DNA of 64,000 nt, taken from contig NZ_JANLCJ010000003.1 of the NCBI RefSeq assembly GCF_024979295.1, positions 124,001 through 188,000 of the forward strand. Direction: 5' to 3'. Shown here piece by piece: positions 17,028-26,842 of the stretch. Under the pieces are notes generated by a model, which saw nothing but the letters and a program-made list of their open reading frames with translations, was not told where the DNA came from and did not search any database. The position numbers and the translations under genes were made by a program. How positions within the stretch are numbered: position 1 is the stretch's first letter; each line of letters begins with the position of its first letter. Source of the stretch: Herbiconiux daphne (GTDB lineage: Bacteria; Actinomycetota; Actinomycetes; Actinomycetales; Microbacteriaceae).

Positions 17028-18053
17028 GTGAGCGGTGGGGCGGCGGCATCCGTCGTGGTGTTCGGTGACGTGATCGATGACGTCATCGTGACGCCCGTTG
17101 GCGACATCCGGCCCGACACCGACACGATGGCGAGCATCGAGCGGCGGGCGGGCGGGTCGGCCGCGAACGCTGCGGCGTGGTTCGCCCACCTGGGGCGGCC
17201 GACGCACTTCTTCGGGCGGGTGGGGGCCGACGACGTCGAGCGGCATTCCGGGCTGCTCGCGCGCTCGGGTGTTGTGCCGCATCTGCGCGGGGAGCTTTCG
17301 ACGCCGACCGGCACGATCGTGGTCGTGCTGCAGCCCGATCGCACCCGCTCGATGCTCACCGAGCGCGGGGCGAACGCGCTCACGGGGCCCGGCGACGTCG
17401 ATCGCTCGCTGTTCGCGCCCGGTGGGCACCTGCACTTCACGGGCTACTCGGTGTTCGCCGCCGACGCGGGTTCGCGTGCGGGCGCGAGGGAGGGCGCGGG
17501 CGCCGATGCAGGTGCGGGGCCGGGCTCGCGTGGCGATGCGAGTGCCGGCTCGCCTGGCGCTGCGTTCGCCGGGCTCATCGCCGAAGCGCGAGCGGCCGGG
17601 ATGTCGGTGTCGGTGAACCCCGGATCGGCCGGCTTCATCGCCGATCACGGTGCCGAGAGCCTGCTGGCGGCCACCGCGGGATCGACGATCCTCATTCCCA
17701 ATCTCGACGAGGGGCGGGCGCTCACCGGGCATGACGAGCCCGCCGGCATCCTGAACGCCTTGCTCGAGCACGCCGAGGTGGTGGCGCTCACGCTCGGACG
17801 CGGCGGGGTGCTCGCCGCGAGCCGCCAGCACGGGCCGGTGGCCGTGCCTGCCGTGCTCGTCGACCCGGTCGATACCACGGGCGCCGGCGATGCCTTCAGC
17901 GCCGGATTCGTGACGAGCCTGCTGGATTCGGGTCACGCGATCGGCCCCGACCTCGACACCGCCACGCTGGCCGCGGCCTGCCGATCCGGAGTGGCCTGTG
18001 CAGCGCGCGCCATCCGCCAAGTAGGAGCGCGCCCACCCGCACCCGAGCACTAA
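17028..18053 (+). CDS. PfkB-family carbohydrate kinase, probable pseudouridine kinase
   Basis: A 341-residue ribokinase-fold enzyme starting at GTG 17028, one base after the psuG stop. PfkB signature 1 is RRAGGSAANAAAWFAHLG (about 40-57) and signature 2 with the anion hole and catalytic Asp is DTTGAGDAFSAGF (about 282-294). Pairing with psuG makes pseudouridine the likely substrate, the kinase producing pseudouridine 5'-phosphate for PsuG. Residues about 146-178 are an Ala/Gly/Ser/Arg low-complexity insertion that the family does not normally have. Specificity could also be adenosine or another sugar. Confidence 0.82.
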   Translation: MSGGAAASVVVFGDVIDDVIVTPVGDIRPDTDTMASIERRAGGSAANAAAWFAHLGRPTHFFGRVGADDVERHSGLLARSGVVPHLRGELSTPTGTIVVVLQPDRTRSMLTERGANALTGPGDVDRSLFAPGGHLHFTGYSVFAADAGSRAGAREGAGADAGAGPGSRGDASAGSPGAAFAGLIAEARAAGMSVSVNPGSAGFIADHGAESLLAATAGSTILIPNLDEGRALTGHDEPAGILNALLEHAEVVALTLGRGGVLAASRQHGPVAVPAVLVDPVDTTGAGDAFSAGFVTSLLDSGHAIGPDLDTATLAAACRSGVACAARAIRQVGARPPAPEH

Positions 18054-18058
18054 CACCC

Positions 18059-18450
18059 CGGTCGCACAAACTGCTCCCTGCGCCCCCCCGTTGCGTGCCT
18101 TCACGCGACCCGGATGCCGCGCCCGGAGGCCAGCGCCGCCCAGCGTCCCCGCCCGAGCGACAACGTTTGCGCCGCGGTCGCACAAAGTGCTCCCTGCCGC
18201 GCTCGTTGCGTGCTTTGACGCGACCCGGATGCCGCGCCCAGAGGTGAGCGCCGCACCATGTCCCCGCCCGAGCAGCAACGTTTGCGCCGCGGTCGCACAA
18301 AATGCTCCTTGCCGCCCACGATGCGTACTTCCGTGCGACCCGGATGCCGAGTCTGGGGTGCGAGCGGGAGCAAGTGTCTGGCCGAGGGCAACCGGTCGCG
18401 CTGCGGTCGCGGAAAGAGCTCTCTGCGGCCCCGTTTGGGTGCGTTTGCGC
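18059..18450. repeat. intergenic tandem repeat, about 115 bp x 3.4
   Basis: Copies begin at 18059, 18175, 18290 and 18404 with the word CGGTCGCACAAA (CGGTCGCGGAAA in the last), giving periods of 116, 115 and 114 bp. Copies 1 and 2 are closest. Copy 3 diverges in its second half and copy 4 is truncated and degenerate. Each of the first three contains GCGACCCGGATGCCG, and copies 1 and 2 also share GTCCCCGCCCGAG. The period is not a multiple of three and no single frame persists, so it is not a protein repeat. It fills most of the 467-bp gap between psuK and the M20 peptidase gene. Confidence 0.8.
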
Positions 18451-18508
18451 TACCGGGAGGGAGGGGACGCGGGCGCGGGTGCTGCCCGAGGGGCGGGCGG
18501 GCGGTTTG

Positions 18509-18514
18509 TAGACT
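18509..18514 (+). promoter_or_regulatory. leaderless-type -10 of the M20 peptidase gene
   Basis: TAGACT, six bases (GGGCGG), ATG at 18521. It lies just downstream of the tandem-repeat patch. Confidence 0.55.
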
Positions 18515-18520
18515 GGGCGG

Positions 18521-19954
18521 ATGAGCGACGCCGCGGATGCACCGGGGAGCGGGGCCGAAGCGGGATCGCGCGCCGCCGCCGCACAGCCCGCCGCCACGAG
18601 CGCGAGCCAGAGCACGCGCGCGGCCGGCGACGAGGGGGCGCTCGAGCGAATGCGGGCGCTCGTGCGGATTCCGACGATCTCGCGGGGGGATGCGGCCGAG
18701 GTCGATTGGGCGGCGTTCGAGGCGTTCGTGGCTGCGGTCGAAGAGCTCTACCCGGCGACGCACGGGGCCCTCGAGCGCGAGCTGGTGGGCGGCCACACGC
18801 TGCTGTTCCGGTGGAAGGGCACCGAGGCGGGGCCCGCCTCCGTGCTCATGGCGCACTACGACGTGGTCGCGGCCACCGACGAGGGGTGGCGGCATCCGCC
18901 GTTCGCCGCCGAGGTCACCGGGCGCGGAGACGACCGCGTGCTCTGGGGGCGCGGAACGCTCGACAACAAGGCGTCGGCGGTGAGCATCCTCGAGGCCGTC
19001 GAGCGCACGGTGACCACGGGGTTCGCGCCCCGACACGACCTCTACCTGCTCTTCGGCCACGACGAAGAGGTCGACGGCACGGGCGCCGCCGCCGTGGTCG
19101 ACCTGCTGACCGCCCGCGGCGTGCGCATCGGCCTCGTGCTCGACGAGGGCGGCGCGGTGGTCGAGAAGCTCTTTCCCACCGTCGACCGGCCGGTCGCCGT
19201 CGTCGGTGTGAGCGAGAAGGGCACGACGATGTTCCGCCTCACGGTGGAGCAGCCGGGCGGGCACGCGTCGACCCCTCCGCGCGACACCGCGACGAATCGG
19301 CTTGCCCGCGCGATCGTGCGCCTGTCGAAACGGCCGTTCCCGTCGCGCATCAATCCGGTCACCGGCCGCATGCTCGCCACCGTCGGCGCGCACGGCCGCG
19401 GAGCGATCCGGTTCGTCTTCACGAGGGTGAATCTGTTCCGCCCGCTGCTGGTGCTGGTGCTCTCCCGCCTCACCGACGAGACCGCGGCCCTGTTGCACAC
19501 CACGATCGCCGTGACCCAGCTCTCCGGAAGCCTCGCGGCCAACGCCCTCGCCGAGCAGGCGACCGCCGTGGTCAACGCGCGCATCGCGATCGGCTCCACG
19601 GTCGAGGGCACGCGCCGACGACTCGAGCGCGTGATCGCCGACCCCGCCGTGCGGGTCGAGGTGCAGAGCGCGAACGAGCCCGCCCCCGTGTCGCAGATGT
19701 CCGGCCCCACCTGGAACCTGCTCTCCGACGCCATCACGTCGGCCTACCCCACGGCCATCGTGACCCCTTACGTGCAGACCGGCGCCACCGACTCGCGGCA
19801 GTTCGCGACGCTCAGCCGCACGGTCTACCGGTTCAGCCCGTTCGAGATGTCGAGCGACGAGCGCGCCACACTGCACGCCAAGGACGAGCGGATGTCGGTG
19901 AGCACGTTCTTCACCGGCATCCGGTTCTTCGAAGGCCTGATCGCCCGGCTCTGA
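18521..19954 (+). CDS. M20/M25/M40 family metallopeptidase (carboxypeptidase S-like)
   Basis: A 477-residue zinc hydrolase. Metal-binding motifs are in order: LMAHYDVV, WGRGTLDNK and GHDEEVDGTG. A dimerisation-domain stretch with EQPGGHASTPP and the C-terminal GATDSRQF follow. The family releases amino acids from dipeptides or N-acyl amino acids. The first about 40 residues are Ala/Ser/Gly-rich and likely disordered rather than a signal peptide, so it is predicted cytosolic. Substrate is unknown. Confidence 0.87.
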   Translation: MSDAADAPGSGAEAGSRAAAAQPAATSASQSTRAAGDEGALERMRALVRIPTISRGDAAEVDWAAFEAFVAAVEELYPATHGALERELVGGHTLLFRWKGTEAGPASVLMAHYDVVAATDEGWRHPPFAAEVTGRGDDRVLWGRGTLDNKASAVSILEAVERTVTTGFAPRHDLYLLFGHDEEVDGTGAAAVVDLLTARGVRIGLVLDEGGAVVEKLFPTVDRPVAVVGVSEKGTTMFRLTVEQPGGHASTPPRDTATNRLARAIVRLSKRPFPSRINPVTGRMLATVGAHGRGAIRFVFTRVNLFRPLLVLVLSRLTDETAALLHTTIAVTQLSGSLAANALAEQATAVVNARIAIGSTVEGTRRRLERVIADPAVRVEVQSANEPAPVSQMSGPTWNLLSDAITSAYPTAIVTPYVQTGATDSRQFATLSRTVYRFSPFEMSSDERATLHAKDERMSVSTFFTGIRFFEGLIARL

Positions 19955-19981
19955 GGCGAGCGTCGGGGCGGAGCGCAGAAC

Positions 19982-20557
19982 TCAGACGTTGCCGAGTTCG
20001 GGCAGCCGGATCGGCCGGCTCGACGGCGGCAGATCGTGCACCCGCTCGAGCGCCGGCACGAGTTCGGAGAGCCACGCCTCGTAGCCCGCGTCGTTCAGGT
20101 GCAGCCGGTCTTCGGAGTAGGCGGGGTTGAGCTCGCCGTCGTCGAGAGCCATGACGGGCCACAGATCGAGGTAGTGCGCCTTCACCGTGGCCGCGAACTG
20201 CCAGATGTGGCGGTTGATCTCTTTGACGAAGGCGGCGTACTCCTGGCCGCGCGGCAGCACCGACTGCACGAGGATGCGCGCGTCAGGCAGAGCCGCCCGC
20301 AGGTTCACGAGGATGGTCTCGATGTTGCGAACCACCTGCTCGACGGCACGGCGGTTCGCCACGTCGTTGGTGCCGATCAGCAGCACGACCGTGTCGGGAT
20401 CGTGCGCGGCGACCTCGTCGAGGCGGTCGATCAGCCCCTCGGTGGTCTCGCCGCCGACGCCGAGGTTGATCGCTTCGACGTCGGGGAACCACTCCTGCCA
20501 CCGCCCACCCTCGGTGAGGCTGTCGCCCACGAACACCGTCTTGGCTTTACCGGACAT
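19982..20557 (-). CDS. SGNH/GDSL-type esterase
   Basis: A 191-residue SGNH hydrolase. Block I is GDSLTEGGRW with the nucleophilic Ser, block III is LIGTNDVANRR, and block V is DRLHLNDAGYEAW with the catalytic Asp and His. It hydrolyses an ester or a sugar O-acyl group. It resembles the platelet-activating-factor acetylhydrolase-like branch. No signal peptide is seen. The ATG at 20557 has a strong AGGAGG site six bases upstream; a further upstream in-frame ATG is less well placed. Confidence 0.87.
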   Translation of the reverse strand: MSGKAKTVFVGDSLTEGGRWQEWFPDVEAINLGVGGETTEGLIDRLDEVAAHDPDTVVLLIGTNDVANRRAVEQVVRNIETILVNLRAALPDARILVQSVLPRGQEYAAFVKEINRHIWQFAATVKAHYLDLWPVMALDDGELNPAYSEDRLHLNDAGYEAWLSELVPALERVHDLPPSSRPIRLPELGNV

Positions 20558-20591
20558 CTGCGCCTCCTGGTGAAGATCGTTCCCCTCCATG

Positions 20592-20620
20592 TTAACAGCC
20601 GCTCGCGCGCGGGCCGTTAA
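20592..20620 (-). terminator. imperfect palindrome between the SDR and SGNH genes
   Basis: TTAACAGCC and GGCCGTTAA (8 of 9 pairs) flank an 11-nt GC loop, starting 6 nt after the SDR stop codon. It could be a terminator for that gene or an operator for the SGNH gene downstream. Confidence 0.4.
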
Positions 20621-20626
20621 ACCCGC

Positions 20627-22123
20627 TCACGCTGCCGCCGCCCCGGTGTTCTCGGCCGCCGCGGCCGTCGCCGTGATGCGGTTCGCCATGCCGTTGAAGA
20701 TGATGCCGTGGAAGGGCAGGATGGCGAACCAGTAGAGCCGGCCCCCGAGCCCGCGGGGAAAGAAAATGGCGCGCTGGTCGTAGACCGAGCCCCCGTCGTC
20801 GGTCGCCCGGGCACGCATCTCGAGCCACGCCCGCCCCGGCACCCGCATCTCGGCCCGCAGGCGCAAGAATTGGCCACGGTCGATCTGCTCCACCCGCCAG
20901 AAGTCGAGCGCGTCGCCCGTGTTGAGCCGAGTGGCGCTGCGCCGTCCGCGGCGGAGCCCCACTCCCCCGACCAGCTTGTCCATCCACCCCCGCACCGCCC
21001 AGGCGAGCGGGAACGAATACCACCCGTTCTGCCCGCCGATGCCCTCGATGACCCGCCACAGGTCTTCGACGCGGGCACTCGTGGTGCGCTCCTTCACGTC
21101 GAGGAACACGGTGTGACCGGCCCAGTCGGGGTCGCTCGGCAGCGGGTCGCTCACGGCGCCGTCGACGAAGGCGTCTTGCCAGCTCGTCTCGACCTCGCCG
21201 GCCCGCTCTTTCTCGAGAGCCAGCCGCACCGCCCGTCGGTAATGCGTCAGCCCGCCATCCGGATCGGGCACGAAATCGCGGATGTCGTGCTCGTGCGTGA
21301 CGCAGTCGAACTGCAGCGACGCGATGATCGGCATCGCCAGGGCCCGCGGAATCGGCGTCACGAGGTTCACCCACTGGGAGGCCAGCCAGGGCGTGAGCAC
21401 CGGCAGGGCGGCGATCGGGCGCTGCTTCAAGCCCGCTTCGAGCGCGTAGCCGTTCATCATCTGGCCGTAGCGCAGCACGTCGGGCCCGCCGATGTCGAAG
21501 GTGCGGTTCACATCGGCCGGCAGATCGGCCGCCTTCACGAGGTAATAGAGCACGTCGCGCACGGCGATCGGCTGAATGAAGTTGCGCACCCACTTGGGCG
21601 CCGGCATGTAGGGCAGCACGTCGGTGAGGTGCCGGATCATCTCGAACGACGTCGACCCCGACCCGATCACCACTCCCGCCTGCAGCGCCGCGGTCGGCAC
21701 CCCGGAATCGAGCAGGATGCGCCCCACGGCCTCGCGCGATCGCAGATGCGGGGACAGAGCGCCCTCGGTGGGATGCAGCCCGCCCAGGTAGACGATGCGC
21801 TTCACGCCCGCGGCTGCGACGGCCGTCGCCACGTTCTTCGCCGACTCGAGCTCGGTGTCTTCGAAGTTCTTCTTGCCGCCCATCGAGTGCACCAGGTAGT
21901 AGAACACGTCGACGCCCTCGACCGCCGCGGCGATCGACTCGGGGTCACCGAGGTCTCCGACGGCGACGTCGACGGATGCCGCCCACGGAACATCGCGCAG
22001 CTTCTCCGGTGCCCGCACGAACACCCGCACGGCGAACCCGGCCTCCAGCAGCCGCGGCACCAGTCGGCCCCCGATGTATCCGGTGGCTCCGGTGACGAGG
22101 GCAAGGCGCTGTGAGTCGGTCAT
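20627..22123 (-). CDS. SDR-family NAD(P)-binding protein with DUF2867 domain
   Basis: A 498-residue fusion. Residues 1 to about 300 form an atypical short-chain dehydrogenase/NmrA-like Rossmann domain, with LVTGATGYIGGRLVPRLL at the N-terminus and YYLVHSMGG as the Tyr-containing loop. The C-terminal about 180 residues are a DUF2867/SRPBCC-like domain ending in FHGIIFNGMANRI. Similar proteins are annotated as nucleoside-diphosphate-sugar epimerases of unknown substrate. The ATG is six bases after a TAGCTT hexamer, so the mRNA is probably leaderless. Confidence 0.83.
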   Translation of the reverse strand: MTDSQRLALVTGATGYIGGRLVPRLLEAGFAVRVFVRAPEKLRDVPWAASVDVAVGDLGDPESIAAAVEGVDVFYYLVHSMGGKKNFEDTELESAKNVATAVAAAGVKRIVYLGGLHPTEGALSPHLRSREAVGRILLDSGVPTAALQAGVVIGSGSTSFEMIRHLTDVLPYMPAPKWVRNFIQPIAVRDVLYYLVKAADLPADVNRTFDIGGPDVLRYGQMMNGYALEAGLKQRPIAALPVLTPWLASQWVNLVTPIPRALAMPIIASLQFDCVTHEHDIRDFVPDPDGGLTHYRRAVRLALEKERAGEVETSWQDAFVDGAVSDPLPSDPDWAGHTVFLDVKERTTSARVEDLWRVIEGIGGQNGWYSFPLAWAVRGWMDKLVGGVGLRRGRRSATRLNTGDALDFWRVEQIDRGQFLRLRAEMRVPGRAWLEMRARATDDGGSVYDQRAIFFPRGLGGRLYWFAILPFHGIIFNGMANRITATAAAAENTGAAAA

Positions 22124-22129
22124 GCCCTC

Positions 22130-22135
22130 AAGCTA
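22130..22135 (-). promoter_or_regulatory. leaderless-type -10 of the SDR/DUF2867 gene
   Basis: TAGCTT, six bases (GAGGGC), ATG at 22123. Confidence 0.5.
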
Positions 22136-22148
22136 GCCCGGAGCACCG

Positions 22149-22184
22149 ACACCCGCTCGCGATTCCGGGCGGACTGCCGGGTGT
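22149..22184 (-). terminator. possible stem-loop after the deoC-ALDH block
   Basis: ACACCCG (22149-22155) pairs with CGGGTGT (22178-22184), with a 22-nt loop and no T-run. It lies about 27 nt after the stop of the truncated aldehyde dehydrogenase gene. Confidence 0.3.
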
Positions 22185-22210
22185 GCTGCCAAGCGCTGCT
22201 CGTCAGGGGG

Positions 22211-23067
22211 CTACAACAGGGACTTCGTGTGCCACACCGTCTTCGTCTCGGTGAAGGCGGTGATGCGCGCGAGGCTGGGGGCGGCGGCATCCGGGCCCGA
22301 CTCCGGCGGATAGACGCGCTTGAGCGTCTCGGCGGCCGCGATCTCGAGGTCGATCCACTCGAGCTCGGCCGCGCCCACGAGGTCGAGCGCGTTCACGTCG
22401 GCGTGGCTGGCGAGCCACGGGGCGATCTCGGCCGGCGAGCCCGTGAGCACGTTGACGACACCCTTCGGCAGGTCGCTCGTGGCGAGCACCTCGGCGAGGG
22501 TGATGGCCGAGAGCGGGAACGCCTCGCTCGCCACCACGACCACCGTGTTGCCGGCCACGAGGGCCGGGGCGACGGCGCTCACGAGGCCGAGCAGCGAGCT
22601 GTCCTGCGGCGCGACGACCGCCACCACGCCGGTCGGCTCGGGCACCGAGAGGTTGAAGTAGGGGCCGGCGACGGGGTTGGCGTTGCCGCTCACCTGGGCG
22701 AACTTGTCGGTCCACCCGGCATACCAGACCCAGCGGTCGATCGCCTCGTCGACCTGGGCGCGCGCGGCACCGGCGCTGACGCCCTCCAGCCGCACGATCT
22801 CGTCTTCGAACTGGGCGCGCCGGCCCTCAAGCACCTCGGCGACCCGGTAGAGCACCTGCCCGCGGTTGTAGGCGGTCGCGCCGGCCCAGCCGCCCACCGC
22901 GGCCCGGGCGGCCACGATCGCATCACGGGCGTCTTTGCGCGACGCCTTGGCGGCGTTGGCGAGGAAGACGCCCTTGGGCGTGGTCACCTCGTAGACGCGG
23001 CCCGACTCGCTGCGCGGAAACGCGCCGTTGACGAACAGCTTGTAGGTCTTGGGCACGGCGACGTGGC

Positions 23068-23071
<4 letters not shown>
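22211..23071 (-). CDS. truncated aldehyde dehydrogenase-like protein, non-catalytic partner
   Basis: A 286-residue protein matching only the N-terminal NAD-binding portion of ALDHs. Landmarks include KLFVNGAFPRSESG, VVAVVAPQDSSLLGLV and LPKGVVNVLTG. It stops before the catalytic Glu (LELGG) and Cys (GQxC) segments. It cannot be an active dehydrogenase by itself. Its ATG overlaps the stop of the full-length ALDH gene (ATGA), so the two are co-translated, and a heteromeric role is likely. Paired ALDH genes beside deoC occur in other actinobacteria as far as I recall, so this is probably not a fresh truncation. Confidence 0.8.
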
Positions 23072-24507
<1,436 letters not shown>

Positions 24508-24531
24508 GGTTGGTTCTCTCAAGTCTCGGGT

Positions 24532-25539
24532 CTAGTCGATCGTCACGTAGTCGGCGCCGGAGTAGTGCCCGGTCTTCATCTTCTGACGCTGCAGCAGCAC
24601 GTCGTTCAGCAGGCTCGACGCGCCGAACCGGAACAGGTGCGGCTGCAACCACTCCTCGCCCACGGTCTCGGCCACGGTGACGACGTATTTGATCGCATCC
24701 TTCGACGACCGGATGCCGCCCGCGGGCTTCACCCCGATCTGCTCGCCGGTGAGGCGATGCCAGTCCCGCACGACCTCGAGCATGAGCAGGGTCACGGGCA
24801 GGGTGGCCGCCGGGGCGACCTTTCCGGTCGACGTCTTGATGAAGTCGCCGCCGGCGAGGATCGCCAACCACGACGCCCGGCGAACGTTGTCGTAGGTGTT
24901 GAGCTCGCCCGTCTCGAGGATCACCTTGAGGTGCGCGAACGACCCGTCGTCGCGACGGCAGGCCTCCTTCACCGCCACGATCTCGTCGAACACGCGCCCG
25001 TAGCGGCCGGAGAGGAACGCACCCCGGTCGATGACCATGTCGATCTCGTCGGCGCCGGCGGCCACAGCATCCGCGGTGTCGGCGAGCTTCACGGCCAGCG
25101 AGGCGCGCCCCGAGGGGAACGCGGTGGCCACGGCGGCGACGTTGATGCCCTCGTCGGTGCCGGCCGAATGAGCCGCGCCGAGGGCCTCGACGGCGTAGGG
25201 CACCATGTCGCCGTAGACGCACACCGCGGCCACCTGCGGCGTGCTGAGGTCGGAGGGGTCGGGCAGCACGGCCTTGGCCACGAGCGATCGCACCTTGCCG
25301 GGGGTGTCGGCGCCCTCGAGCGTCGTGAGGTCGATCAGTTCGATGATGCGGTCGAGCGCCCAGGCTTTCGACGTGGTCTTGATCGACCGCGTGCCGAGGG
25401 CCGCGGCGCGCTGCTCGAGCCCGACCGCGTCGACACCGGGGATGCCGTCGAGGTAGCGCTTGAGGGTGGATTCGGTGAGGTCGTCGCCCAGAATCGCGAG
25501 GGCGCGCTGCGCCGGGCTGACCGCTCGTTCTATCGTCAC
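24532..25539 (-). CDS. deoC: deoxyribose-phosphate aldolase
   Basis: A 335-residue class I aldolase that splits 2-deoxyribose 5-phosphate into glyceraldehyde 3-phosphate and acetaldehyde in deoxynucleoside catabolism. The Schiff-base lysine is in GGDFIKTSTGK, the second lysine in GVKPAGGIRSSKDA, and the Asp in ADEIDMVIDRG. The GTG at 25539 has GGAGA six bases upstream. The longer upstream frame reads as low-quality Arg-rich sequence. It heads a deoC-ALDH-ALDH' block, downstream of an MFS gene. Confidence 0.92.
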   Translation of the reverse strand: MTIERAVSPAQRALAILGDDLTESTLKRYLDGIPGVDAVGLEQRAAALGTRSIKTTSKAWALDRIIELIDLTTLEGADTPGKVRSLVAKAVLPDPSDLSTPQVAAVCVYGDMVPYAVEALGAAHSAGTDEGINVAAVATAFPSGRASLAVKLADTADAVAAGADEIDMVIDRGAFLSGRYGRVFDEIVAVKEACRRDDGSFAHLKVILETGELNTYDNVRRASWLAILAGGDFIKTSTGKVAPAATLPVTLLMLEVVRDWHRLTGEQIGVKPAGGIRSSKDAIKYVVTVAETVGEEWLQPHLFRFGASSLLNDVLLQRQKMKTGHYSGADYVTID

Positions 25540-25600
25540 GACGTCTCCGTATTTCTCTCGTCGTTGCCTGCGCCGCACTCGGTCGTGTTCAGCGCATCGA

Positions 25601-26842
25601 TCAATTGTGCCACTCGTCTTCGACGAACCGGGGCCGGGCGACGACAATGCCGCAGATCGTCAAGGCGAGCGCCGTGACGAGCAGGAAGACGAGAGGAAGT
25701 GTCCAACCATCGGTCGCGTCGTGCAGCACGCCGACGATCAGGGGGCCCAGCGCCCCGAGGGCGTAACCGAAGCCCTGCACGAACGCGCTCAGCGCCACCG
25801 AGCCCTCCTGCGTGCGCGTGCGCAGGTTGATGAGCACGAGGGCGAGCGGGAACAGCAGCGGCCCGAGACCCACGCACGCCACCCAGAACCACGGCACCGA
25901 GTCGGGCGCGAGCAGCAGCCCGCCGTAACCGATGACATAGAACGCCACGCCCGCCACGATGAGCCCGCCCACGTTCTTCAGCCGCACGGCGAGCAGCGGC
26001 ACGAGCAGGGCGGCCGGCAGCCCCATGAAGGCGAACAGGGCGAGTAGGGCTCCCGACTGGGCGGGCGACACCGAGGTGAGACCCTGCAGAATCTCGGGCA
26101 GCCAGGCGAACATCGCATAGGCGTTCACCGAGGTGAGGGCGAACACGAGCATCAGCGACCAGGCGATCGGCGAGGTCACGATGCGGCCGCTCGGGCGATG
26201 GCGGCCGGCGGCGACGGGGGCCGCGGCATCCGTTCGGCGTGCACCCGCCGCCACGACCACCAGGGGCAGCAGCGCCAGCACGGCCAGCACCGACCACATG
26301 CCCACCGAGATTCGCCAGCCGGCGGTGTCGGCTACCTGCACGGCGACGAGAGCGGGCACGGATGCCCCGATCGACATGACCGTGGCATAGATCGAGGTGA
26401 CCAGGCCGATGCGGTCGGGGAAGTACTTCTTCACCAGCGGCGGCAGCAGCACGTTCGCGACGCCCATGCCCGCGAACGTCAGCGTGCTCGCGACAACGAG
26501 CACGGCATAGGAGCCGGATGCGCCGCGCGCGACGTGCCCGACGAGGATGATGACCAGCGCCGCCACCATGACGGGCTCGAGCCCGAACCGCCGTTGCACG
26601 ACCGGGGCGACGAGACCGAACACCGCGAAGCAGATGGGCGGCAGCGTGCCGAGAAAGCCGATGCCGATGCTGCCGAGCGCGATGTCGTGCTCGATCTCGT
26701 CGAAGATCGGCGAGAGCGCGCTGACGGCCGTGCGCAGGTTGAGCGCCACGAACACCACGGCGAGCAGCGCGAACGCGCGCCCGTGCCACAGCGGCCGAGG
26801 TCGCGGCGACGGGGCCGGCGAGGCCGACTCAGGCGCCGTCAT
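25601..26842 (-). CDS. MFS transporter, CynX/NimT family
   Basis: A 413-residue permease with about twelve helices. The N-terminal helix and loop (LNLRTAVSALSPIFDEI) and the second-half pattern fit the CynX/NimT (cyanate/2-nitroimidazole) branch. The substrate is unknown. The ATG at 26842 lies 14 bp inside the 3' end of ribF, so translation is coupled to it. Being just upstream of deoC, it might import a nucleoside or related solute; that is only a positional guess. Confidence 0.83.
   Translation of the reverse strand: MTAPESASPAPSPRPRPLWHGRAFALLAVVFVALNLRTAVSALSPIFDEIEHDIALGSIGIGFLGTLPPICFAVFGLVAPVVQRRFGLEPVMVAALVIILVGHVARGASGSYAVLVVASTLTFAGMGVANVLLPPLVKKYFPDRIGLVTSIYATVMSIGASVPALVAVQVADTAGWRISVGMWSVLAVLALLPLVVVAAGARRTDAAAPVAAGRHRPSGRIVTSPIAWSLMLVFALTSVNAYAMFAWLPEILQGLTSVSPAQSGALLALFAFMGLPAALLVPLLAVRLKNVGGLIVAGVAFYVIGYGGLLLAPDSVPWFWVACVGLGPLLFPLALVLINLRTRTQEGSVALSAFVQGFGYALGALGPLIVGVLHDATDGWTLPLVFLLVTALALTICGIVVARPRFVEDEWHN

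Noticed and set aside
18059..18450. CRISPR array
   Set aside because: Units of about 115 bp are contiguous and similar throughout, without short repeats and unique spacers, and no cas gene is present.
18091..20130. Long frames reading through the 115-bp repeat patch on both strands
   Set aside because: The repeat period is not a multiple of three and copies fall in different frames. The protein sequences are Arg/Gly/Ala noise.
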